DNA from: Nissolia schottii
Taxonomy: Eukaryota; Streptophyta; Magnoliopsida; Fabales; Fabaceae
Assembly (NCBI GenBank): GCA_003254905.1
Contig: QANU01104094.1
Coordinates: 1-64,000, forward strand
Direction of reading: 5' to 3'
DNA length: 64,000 nucleotides
The first letter of the stretch is position 1; each line of letters opens with the position of its first letter. A program made the position numbers and the translations under genes. This document shows positions 1 to 9,227 of this stretch, piece after piece. Under the pieces are notes generated by a model that ran no database searches, had not been told where the DNA came from, and saw nothing but the letters and a program-made list of their open reading frames with translations.

Positions 1-236
1 TTTTTAGAAATTTGTTTTGGATAGAATATTGAGAAGTACTTTTAATAATTAAAAGTAATTATATGTTTGTTTGGATTAAAAAAAAAGTTAAAAGTACTTT
101 TTTCTTAGTCAAATTACAAAAATGGATATTGAAAATCACATTTTATGTGTTTGGATACAAACAGATTGCTTTAAATTAAAAACTTGCTTGAAACTCTTTT
201 ATAGGTACAAAATTAGGGTAAACTTTTTCATAGGTA

Positions 237-367
237 CAATTTCAACAACACATTCTTAGACACATACATTAAAAAAGATAATGGGACTCGCACATTTAAA
301 AATATATCTTGAAAACATTGGTGGGACCTACTTTGTGAACGTACCTAAAAATGTGTTGTTGAAATTG
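237..367. repeat. Inverted repeat, possible small MITE
   Basis: A 23-base arm at 237-259 is repeated in inverted form at 345-367 with one or two differences, both reading CAATTTCAACAACACATT inward. The spacer is about 85 bases. The outer flanks are AT-rich and I could not fix a target-site duplication. A short stem-loop of this kind in plant spacer DNA is most simply a remnant of a MITE. No protein is encoded. Confidence 0.5.
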
Positions 368-736
368 TGAAAAATCTATGGTTCCATAACCTATTTCCCT
401 TAAATAGTGGATAATAATTAATCAACTAAGTAATGTTATAACATGATTCTCATTGCTTGCATGAAATTAGTTATCTTATTTGAATAAAATCAGTTTAATT
501 TACATACAAAAAATCAAATTTGAATAAGAATAGTAGTGATCTTATGTGAATGTATTTTACTTTCATGATCCTAATTCATTGAAATAAAATTCATAAATCA
601 AACACATTAAAAACAAGTCTATTTGACATTTATCGAAAAATTATCCATCAAAATGATTAGGCGTTTCAAACAAGTTTAAATGAGTAAATCTATGTCTATG
701 TCTTTTCTAAGAACAAGTTTCAACAATATTAAAATA
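368..736. other. AT-rich spacer, nothing recognised
   Basis: No open frame or RNA gene is visible. It lies just beyond the 3' end of the broken Harbinger transposase and may include that element's own terminal non-coding DNA, but I could not find its terminal inverted repeats. Confidence 0.4.
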
Positions 737-2025
737 CTAATGATGCATTTGGTGATGTATTTGATCCCTTATGTTATTCCTCATTTGCTCCATTACTCTT
801 ACATTTTCTTGAGTTGGTTCTTCCCATTCAACTTGACTTGAACTGACATGACCACCACCACTACTACCACCACCACCATTATCATTATCATTGTCTCCTA
901 ACTCAGCAATACTTTCATCATTTGAGTCCATTCTCTTTATTTAATTGTGGAAAGCAAAACAAGGCCATATAATTTGCAATTGAGTCTTGAGCTTATAGCT
1001 CGGCATACTTTATAAAATCTTCCACCTTGCCTTGCAAACTCCAAAAGTTCTCCCAATAACACTCCTCAAACTTGAATGACGGTAATTAAAAGCTTCATCA
1101 TGTGATCTAAATTGAGGTGTAATATGTGATCCAAATGAAGACCTAGACTCAAAAATATGATATCTTGCATTTTTAAAAGGTCCTAAAAACCCTTTAAATA
1201 CGCGGTATCCAGAATCAACCAAATAGTACTTATCTAGAAATAATAACAGAAAAAGTCACAATACATTATAATAGATAATTTATAATAAAATTCAATATCT
1301 TTAAAAAAAAATAAGATCACTAACCTGTAGGTGGATGAGGAAATTGTAATTCTGGCATTCTTAGTGCATCCATAAAATTTTTAGCATCATGGACAACACC
1401 TTCCTAACTAGGCCATGCAAATGTAAAACACATCAAAATCACAAACAGCTAATACATTATTAGTGCTTGTATATCCTTTCTTGCAAGTGAAAGGTATCTG
1501 CTTATCGAGAGGCACATGGACTCGTATATGAGTGCCATCTATGGCCCCAATGCAATCCTTAAAATAAGGCCAATATCGGTCGTCCTTCTCAATGTGATTA
1601 GGGACATCATGAAATATATAATCAGTAGGTCTTATATTATCATTTCCTAGTTTTCTGACAGTTTTTATCACCCGATAAAATTGTCTACAAATTATCTCTC
1701 CAAAATGTTGAAATCTTTCTTTCATAGTTCTATACAAAGCTCCATGACGAATCATATATAAAAAAACTTCTACGGCCTCTTCTTTGCTAACATGTTTAGT
1801 TGGTTTTAATCCATACTTTTGATTTAAGTCACTAACCAACTTCTCAAAAACATGTTTCTCATTATGAATTGTTCAAAAAATCGATTTTCATTTCTTGCCT
1901 TTAACTCTTCTAACCACATGTCCTGTCAAAATTGAAGTCCTCTTCCCTTTCATAGCATAAAGCCAATGATACTTTGCAACTTCGGCGGCAACTAATATGG
2001 TTGCAAGTTCATATTGATGAAACAT
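737..2025 (-). pseudogene. Broken PIF/Harbinger (HARBI1-like) DDE transposase
   Basis: Reading leftward from an ATG at 2025, the fragments together cover a plant PIF/Harbinger transposase, which cuts and pastes DNA at its terminal repeats. The first catalytic Asp sits in a GAIDGTH motif near 1540 and the second in CDFD near 1430. A clean intron separates PPTG from [10 protein letters not shown], with its donor near 1325 and acceptor near 1235. The copy is dead. The frame shifts and stops near 1405-1395, shifts again near 1008, and stops in HN* near 940. In the helix that normally carries the third catalytic acid (VIERTFG-type), the residue is Gly (SVIGRTFG, about 1040-1065). The acidic, glycine-rich C-terminus ends at 737. 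The upstream MYB-like fragment is probably its partner gene. Confidence 0.85.
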
Positions 2026-3117
2026 TGCAGTTCTAACTTGGTTCAGTGGTTGTCATTTTCAAGACTTTCATCACACGTGTCTGTGTCTATGTCACTGTCA
2101 CTGTTTGTTTCTAAATTAGAACTCATCCTGTGTAATGCCCTATACAAACAAAACTTAAATGACACACAAGTGTTAAAAATAACACTTCAGTCAACATCAA
2201 AAGTCAATGCATATCCAACATAAAAAGATAAGTTTAACAGAGCTAACATAGAGTCAATACGTGTCCAACATAAAAGTGAAAAAAAAAACACCAACATAAA
2301 GTAATAAAACAAGTCCAAAATAAAGTTAATACATGTCCAACATAAAGTAATAAAACGAGTCCAACATAAAGTTAAGGTAGAGTCTTCAACCAACTAGATG
2401 TTTAAGGTCATTTGTCGTGAAAGTGTTAATCCAACCAAATTCCAAAGTAGGGTCGTCTTGCATAAAGTGGACAAAAGTTTGCCTATTCTGAAACTTAGTA
2501 AGAACTCTGTAGGCATTGAAGTACAAAGTGCTACCCTTTTCTAAGCCAGGAACATTGTCAAGCAAGGTTAAACAATTTTCGAGACTATATTTCTCATCCA
2601 TTTGGGTTCCTGTCATCATAAAATTTTCTTTTGACATGTTAGATATGCCATCAAATATGCGATCAAGTGAATGTTGAAGCTTATTTGCTTTACGAGATTG
2701 ATTCCTAGCCTGTCCTTGTCTCTTCTTTTTGTTGAGATTGTTGTTTGTAGGACCCCGAGTTCACACTTGGATGAAGATAATCTTCTTCATGAGCAATGTA
2801 AGCATTGTCCCCTCCACCCTCATCAAAACCCCTCAATAAATCATCTTCAGTATTCCCTACATCACCAATCTCCTCATCTGATGAAGTTTCTGCATATGGT
2901 GTCATAGCTACATAACCAATTGTTATCACATCCATAAAACAAGCTTCCAACTTATCCAAGTGTAAAGTGTCACGGTCTCTGAATTTTAAAAATTCCGGAT
3001 TCTCCTGCAAAATTTAAGTCGATCATCATTAAATTTGAAACAATTGATCCACATAAAAGAAAACAAGCTAATAAAAGCACACGTTAAATGTGCAAGACAA
3101 CAAGAATCTTCGGATAA

Positions 3118-3280
3118 GTTGTATTTGATGGAATTGTCAAGTTAGGACCACATTATGTTGTATCTGATGGAGTTATTTACTGGATAAATTTGGGTGAAGC
3201 TCAGTTAAAAAAGCCACTTTCCACTTTATGTTTGAAGTATTTAAGAGTCAAAGATATTAAAATCCCTTTGCAGACTAAGT
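3118..3280 (+). pseudogene. Possible F-box-associated domain fragment inside the Harbinger intron
   Basis: One plus-strand frame stays open for 54 codons and then meets TAA. It contains VVSDGVIYWI followed by a Leu/Lys-rich stretch, which resembles the repeated NG(V/A)LYWL core of plant F-box-associated domains. It has no start codon or F-box. It lies antisense within the intron of the MYB-like pseudogene, so it may be a captured gene fragment. The match rests on a short motif only. Confidence 0.3.
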
Positions 3281-3589
3281 AAAATTTTCATAACTTGATT
3301 TTATATCAGACAACGTTTGTTACATGTCATATGACCATTCTTTCTGGTTCTACAAGGTTTTCTTTGAACTTTCACAAGAAGCTAAGATGGTAATGGAGTA
3401 AAGCACTGAATATTTCAAGACTAGTTGTTGGTGAGACACCTGCATATTTTTATTGATGAGTATCTTCTGCTACTAATTATGAAAAACCAGAACAATTTGA
3501 CATTGGTAAATGAAAGTCATGTCAAAGAGATTTTTCTGTCAAAGATTCATGAACATATTGATGGTTTTGACTATTACACGCTCACACAT

Positions 3590-3800
3590 GGCTGAAACTA
3601 TAATCTAATCATTCAAATTAGTACTAAAATTGCATTTTGATCAATCAAATTAGTGCTGAAACTGTAATCTAATCATTTAAATTATCACTGAAATTGCATT
3701 TTAATCAATCAAACTAGTCCTGAAATTGTAAACTAACTAATCATTCAAATTTGTCAAAAACTGTATTCTAATAAATCACATTAGTCCTAAAATTGCATAC
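3590..3800 (+). repeat. Imperfect tandem repeat, about 40 bp AT-rich unit
   Basis: Phrases of the form AATCAAATTAGTxCTGAAAxTG, alternating with TAATCATTCAAATTA, recur about four or five times. The units have drifted. This is non-coding simple satellite DNA inside the intron of the Harbinger partner gene. Confidence 0.6.
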
Positions 3801-4515
3801 GAAATGGAGGAAGTCTTCAAATTCATCCATAAGAAAAGCAAAATAACCAGTTTTTTGGGCATGCCATAACATGGATGATGATAAGATAGCACAAGCCATA
3901 AAGTAGTGCAAAAGTAAAAAATAAGGAAACCATGAAATAAGGACATAACTTTCTTCTAGCTTCCCAAAACTCTGGATTTCCTTGTATTGTCTTTTTGACT
4001 GGATCCCATCCTAGACCAGTACGATTTTCATTCAGCTTTGCCCACAAAGAAAAATAACCTTTTGGAGAATCCCACCTATTGTTCAATTGTTTTTGGTCAT
4101 AGTTATGACCTGCAATTTGATTAAACTTAGCAATTATGTTCTTCCAACCCTTTCTGTTAAAGTGAGCATGGGGCCTATTTTCAGCAGCTACTTCCTCAAC
4201 ACATATTGATAGGAAAGCTTCAGTAGTGATCTCATTCCATTTGGCCTTTTCTGGTATTGACCTCTCAATTGAATTGGCTTTCACATTCCGTTTGGCTTTT
4301 TCTGGCATTGAACTTTCAATTGGATGTTCTTGTGGGACTCTCCTAGGAACTAATTTCGGAGGCATGCTATATTTTCTCATTCCCAAAGAGACATATAATA
4401 TTTACATTCTCAACAGATGAATTCAATACATGTCCATATGGATAGTAGTCAAGATGAAGGCAACAATAGCACAAAAAGTTCAGGAGAATGCACAAAAAAA
4501 CTAGACGAAGAACTC

Positions 4516-4707
4516 GTGAATATAGTTTTTCATGGAAATTTAAAGCACTTCAATATCAAACTCTACTTTGTTAGAGAAGTTCAAAAGGAAGGAGAAGTTT
4601 CATTGACATATAGCAAGATAGAAGATCAACTAGCTTACATATTCACAAAGGCAATTCTAAAAGGAAGGTTTGAGAACCAAAGAGACAAGCTTGAAGTTAA
4701 TAGCTAA
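4516..4707 (+). pseudogene. Ty1/Copia polyprotein C-terminal tail (RNase H end)
   Basis: This is the last 63 or so residues of a Copia polyprotein. The typical end of the RNase H domain is recognisable in the KHFNIKLYFVREVQ, EDQLAYIFTKA and GRFENQRDKLEV segments, ending at TAA 4705-4707. Upstream of about 4516 the similarity stops, so almost the whole element is missing. A purine-rich tract at 4710-4722 (polypurine tract) leads into the LTR. It adjoins the first Harbinger fragment on one side and the half transporter gene on the other. Confidence 0.8.
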
Positions 4708-4722
4708 TGAGGCAAGGAGGAG

Positions 4723-4993
4723 TGTTGAAAATATGCATCAATGTCTATTATGATAGTTTATTATACCGTAAGTTATGAATTGCTATCGTTACAATAGTTA
4801 TGAGAGCGAGTTACAATAGTTATAAGTGTTATAGAAATTACATTTGTCATTTTAATGTTCAAGTTAATAAGGAGAGTCATTAGCATACCTTTTTATAAGC
4901 TTTTGTATTTAAATGTTGTTTGTATCAATAGAAATATCTAAGCTTCAGTTGTCAGATTATAGCATCTCTAATTTTCCTCTTCTAAATCCAACA
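4723..4993 (+). repeat. Copia 3' LTR
   Basis: It starts TGTTG right after a polypurine tract and ends CAACA, the inverted pair expected at LTR edges, giving a 271 bp LTR. The 5' end of the element is gone, so no matching 5' LTR or target duplication can be checked. The end point is inferred from the CAACA terminus. Confidence 0.6.
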
Positions 4994-5014
4994 TATATTC
5001 TAGACATAACTTCC

Positions 5015-5042
5015 ATATATATATATGTGTGTGTGTGTCTGT
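5015..5042. repeat. (TA)n(TG)n microsatellite
   Basis: A run of TA dinucleotides passes directly into a run of TG. It lies between the Copia LTR and the first surviving transporter exon. Confidence 0.85.
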
Positions 5043-5122
5043 CATGGATAAATTCGAATCGACATCGAGCTAGTGTCCATGTGCAAATTTTAATTCAGAA
5101 TGAAATGAAATTGAAAACACAG

Positions 5123-5431
5123 AGAAATATGGGAGCAAAGTAAATCAAGTTTTAATGAGAAGACGGTGGACATACACACCAAGCTTATGCGGAGATACAA
5201 ACAGGTCCCTCAGTGGTGGTTTGTTTGCATACTCATCGCATCCATTGCAGCCACCGTCTTTGTTTGCGAGTATTACAACCAACAGCTGCAGTTACCGTGG
5301 TGGGGCGTTTTGCTGGCATGTGCCATCGCTATCTTCTTCACTCTTCCAATTGGGATAATAACTGCAATCACAAATCAGGTCATTTGTTAATAATTCCTCC
5401 AATTAATTTTGAGTATTATTATTATTATTAT

Positions 5432-5464
<33 letters not shown>

Positions 5465-6469
5465 CATATATATTTTTAATGCTTGTCCATTTGTTTGGTA
5501 CAGGCGCCAGGGTTGAACATAATCACTGAGTACATCATAGGGTACATCTACCCGGGATATCCTGTAGCTAACATGTGCTTTAAGGTTTATGGTTATATTA
5601 GTATGACGCAAGCTATCACTTTCTTGCAAGACTTCAAGCTCGGCCACTACATGAAAATCCCTCCCAGAAACATGTTCATGGCACAGGTCAATATTCAGCT
5701 TTCAGTAGTTCTAGGTCTTCAAGCCTTTTAATTCTACTCTTTGAATGTTGGTCGAAACATTAACTTGTAAGAATTTGTACTTTTTATCATAAAGTTCTCA
5801 GATATAGTGGTGTGTGGAATAATAAAGTGCATGTGCCTGAATATTCATGTTGAATTAATTTAGGTTGTAGGAACGCTTATGGCGGGCGTTGTGTATTTGA
5901 CCACTGCATGGTGGTTAATGGAAAGCATCCCGGACATATGCCAGGAGACATCCTCTGTTTGGACCTGTCCAGGTGACACTGTGTTCTACGATGCTTCCGT
6001 GATTTGGGGTTTGGTTGGGCCACGTAGAATCTTCGGAGACCTGGGAACCTACGCAAAAGTAAATTGGTTCTTTCTGGGTGGAGCTGCTGCACCATTACTT
6101 GTTTGGTTAGGTTCCAAGGCCTTCCCGCAACAAGAGTGGATCAGGCTCATTAACATGCCTGTGTTGATAGGTGCCACGGGAATGATGCCTCCAGCAACGG
6201 CAGTGAATTACACTAGCTGGATCATTGTTGGGTTTCTCTCTGGCTTTGTTGTGTACAGGTACAAGCCAGAGTGGTGGCAGCGTCATAACTATGTGCTCTC
6301 TGGGGCACTGGATGCGGGTCTTGCATTCATGGGGGTGCTTTTATATCTCTGTTTAGGATTGGAGGACATTAGCATCAATTGGTGGGGGAATGACCTTGAT
6401 GGCTGTCCCTTGGCCCACTGTCCCACCGCCCAAGGAGTCGCGGTTCCTGGTTGTCCCGTTTTCACTTGA
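5123..6469 (+). pseudogene. Oligopeptide transporter (OPT family), C-terminal half only
   Basis: Three exons fit with GT-AG introns: 5123-5378, 5504-5686 and 5864-6469, giving 347 aa and a TGA stop. OPT proteins are plasma-membrane, proton-coupled carriers of small peptides, glutathione or metal chelates, about 730-750 aa long with some 12-16 helices. Here only the second half is present. It has DIHTKLM and VPQWWF, several hydrophobic helices, the family's KIPPR motif in exon 2, the [10 protein letters not shown] and NVPVLIG-type helices in exon 3, and the usual C-terminal WWG and [11 protein letters not shown] segment. The surviving frame is intact, with no stops. Exon 1 begins at an acceptor (CACAG) with no upstream OPT exon in the 5 kb to its left. 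That space holds a Copia tail and LTR and a Harbinger element. It is most likely a truncated pseudogene. Distant 5' exons outside the window cannot be excluded. Confidence 0.85.
5425..5476. repeat. (TTA)n and (TA)n microsatellite in an OPT intron
   Basis: An ATT run is followed by a long TA run within the first intron of the transporter fragment. It is simple-sequence DNA only. Confidence 0.8.
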
Positions 6470-8020
6470 ATTATGCATACCTGGTCACTTATTAGCTTCA
6501 TGCTTTCAACTTCAATGTACCCTCCCTTCATTCATTTAGTCTCTGTATATATTTCACATTTCGCGTATTTGATTAATTTTTCATTTTCAGATGAATTCAG
6601 TTTGTGAGTTCTTTTATTAATCAAATATTTAAATTCAAATGCAACTATATTATTTGTTTCACGTGGATACCCCTCACCACGTAAATCAAATAGATGTGTG
6701 TGATTGAATAATGTAGATCAGATGCGGGTAAAAGAACGATTTGTTGATTTTGATAAATAAGTGTCTGGTATAACCAAGATGATGATAACACAGAGTATCA
6801 AGAACAAGATGCTAAACTAAAAGAAAATTACAAAGAGACGAAATAAACAACAAAAAAGAAAATGAAGAAAAATGTAAAGAGAATGAGAAATTTACTTAGA
6901 ATCCCTCACTGCTCTTTGATCACTTGAGATGTACAGAGACTCGAGTTTTCCTAAGTGAAAATTCCTTCTTCATTCAGTGCTGGGCGTCCTTATTTATAGC
7001 ATGTTGTGACCCTTTGCATGCCTGCTGCATGTCTTCCTTGGTGGTTTAAAGTTTTCTATTCAGAACCTCACTCTCCCACTTCCCTTGTATTCCACAACGT
7101 GGGTAGTTATTTGATTTTTAAAGTTGAGCATGTTCTTTAATAATCATCGCATGTTGCTGACGCTCTCATCCCTCTTGATGGTGATCGTCTGACGAGGTTT
7201 GAATTCTTCACTTTGTACCCCTATTTTTAAAAGATTGAACTTTTCACACGATGTAAGAATTCTTTAAGATATGTTTTGGATTGACTTCACCCATCAACCA
7301 AGAATGATTTGATAGTTTTATCTTGTTTTTGTTCCTTTCTTTTGTATCGTCGTCCCTTTATTGTTACTAAGATATATTCGATACATTCATGGTTCTGATC
7401 AAAATCCTTTCTTTCCTTATCTGAGGATGGTCATCAAGTCGACCAGACCCTTTGCTTAGGGTCGACTGATGCGCTTGACCATATTCTTTTTCTTGTGAAC
7501 TCCTTTAGTTCATTCCCGATCGCCTTGTGATGAATTTACTTCACTATCCTTAATGTATTTTTTTGTCATATCAAGATGCCCCTAATATTTTCTTTTGGGT
7601 GGTTACAAAAGAAAATATTTGAATTATTCAACGTTCGACCTTTACCTTTATTTTCGAATAAAGTATATTAAGAGACCCTTGAAAAGGTGTCAGAAGCATT
7701 GACTTAGGTCATCATTGTTACTCATGTCACCTCATCACCTATTATTAGGTTATTTCTCTCCTAAAACTTTCCTTCTCCTTGTAATATTAACGTCATCCTT
7801 CACGGGATTTACCCCAAGGTCTATCACATTCTTTGTTTTGTAGGGATGTTGACATTTTCATTCAATCTCCACATTCCGTCCCTTGGAGATAAATATTTTC
7901 TTGTACATTCCTTATAGGTTGATTGCATGTTCCCCATCTCTTCGTATTCACATAAAAATAGGCAAGAATCTTGGAAATCACAACAGTCACATTACCTGTC
8001 CTTTCTTTTTTGATTTGCCC
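6470..8020. other. Spacer with no recognised gene
   Basis: No convincing coding frame is visible. The stretch 6870-7260 contains promoter-like and leader-like composition (for example TTATTTATAGCATG near 6990) and may be part of an old LTR, but I could not match its ends. Confidence 0.3.
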
Positions 8021-8029
8021 AATTAAATC

Positions 8030-8150
8030 ACGACGATTTGGGAATGATTTGCCCAATTAAATCAAGTGCCCAACCCCTAAAGGGCTAGGCGTGCCAAATT
8101 ATGAATGTCCCACTAGGTATGCCAAATTATGTTACCACAAAATTAACTTC
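8030..8150 (-). mobile_element. Tiny Tat/Ogre-type Gypsy remnant (integrase scrap plus duplicated primer-site-like motif)
   Basis: On the minus strand, about 50 bases at 8041-8090 match, with few differences, the integrase core segment at 53157-53206 (GWALDLIGQI-type). This is the place in Tat/Ogre Gypsy integrases that follows PWPFR. Just upstream of it (8090-8150) the motif AATTTGGCAYRCCTAG occurs twice, 30 bases apart, and resembles the leader next to the primer-binding site of these elements. A 19-base phrase, GATTTGCCCAATTAAATCA, is also directly repeated at about 8015 and 8047. The simplest reading is a deletion derivative in which leader and integrase were brought together. Confidence 0.5.
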
Positions 8151-9227
8151 TCGATTAAAACAAATGTATTAGGCATAGAACGAAATAGTAATTGATTCCT
8201 AAATTAGGCAATTCCACCAAAGGGGAGACTCAACCATTTGGTTTTGAGTTCTCCAAGTACTAGAACTATGAACAAGTCTTGGACAAAAGTGAAAATAAGG
8301 AATGAGAAACAACTTGCATTAATCAACAACCAACATTTACACCAAATTCACAAACTTTGGAAAAAGTTATATGAAAAACTTCAACTACAACTTAACTAAG
8401 AGAGAAAAGGTGCATCAAAACACGTAGAGCAAAGTAAAATTTGTATTGAGATGTGTGTCTCTCCTTTCTCCTATATTTTGAATGGTTAAATACCCTTGGC
8501 AAATAACCAAACTGTCGTTATGGTGTAACTTCCAACTCCAACATGTAGCAAAACTGTCCCACTACAACCCATGGAACTGCCCACTCCAAAAATCACTCCC
8601 AAAGATTAATTGATAGTTCCTGCACAACTTTTTTCATAATCCCTTGACATCTCAGCTAAAGTATTCAAATCAAACAATTCCCCTGGTCGGAAAATAGCTT
8701 TGCTTTTATGAATTCTTTGGTCAATGAGAGTTGTTTCTTCTTACCTAGCCGTGAATCTCTCTTTCCAATCCCTTCGGCTAAAGCACAATCCAAATTTAAA
8801 TTTAAAATTCGAGTGATAACAAATATATAATGCATGAAATAATAAATAACTTTGACAGTGCTGAAATTTAATATCCAAAGTTCGTTAACAGAAATCTATT
8901 TTTAAATATTCACAATAAAATACTACCATCATGACATCAACAAGAATATAATTTAGCTAATACATGGTAGCCTCCGAGCACTAGTTTACATAAATGGTGA
9001 GAAGTGCCGTAGATGTAATAAATCAGAGCAATAAAATGAATTTGAGCAGATATTGAATTGATAAATTCACCACCTTCATTTGTCGAGAAAGGCGCTCTAT
9101 CTACATTACTATACACATAAAATAATATCCAGGCCAAGATTACAAACAACCAGAAATTAATTGATGCAAATGAATACAACTTTTGTAAAAAGAAACAAAT
9201 CAGCCACTGGAAAATCATTCTTATGCA
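8151..9227. other. Spacer, possibly old LTR, then WNK 3' flank
   Basis: No coding frame is supported. If the neighbouring remnant is a Gypsy leader on the minus strand, its LTR would fall in this interval, but no pair of ends is visible. Bases close to 9227 are the expected 3' UTR of the kinase gene. Confidence 0.3.

Larger units (their letters stand above)
2386..4386 (-). pseudogene. Broken Harbinger partner gene (MYB/SANT-like DNA-binding protein)
   Basis: The fragments match the plant MYB/SANT-like protein family (Myb_DNA-bind_3, like L10-interacting MYB proteins) that PIF/Harbinger elements encode beside their transposase, where it helps the transposase bind its ends. Exon 1 (about 4386-3956) has a charged N-terminus, then the SANT-like helix bundle, ending in WDPVKKTIQ and an E-A-R-R-K stretch. 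A donor (AAA|GTTATG) near 3955 and an acceptor (TTTTGCAG) near 3006 join it to exon 2, which begins ENPEFLKFR. The acidic middle follows, then a frameshift near 2760-2780. The C-terminal region, which includes a leucine-rich segment and VLTKFQNRQTFVHF, ends at 2386. The roughly 950 bp intron contains other DNA, listed separately. Confidence 0.75.

Noticed and set aside
5123..6469. Calling a complete, functional oligopeptide transporter
   Set aside because: The first half of the protein, including the region that should carry the NPG motif, is not present in the window.
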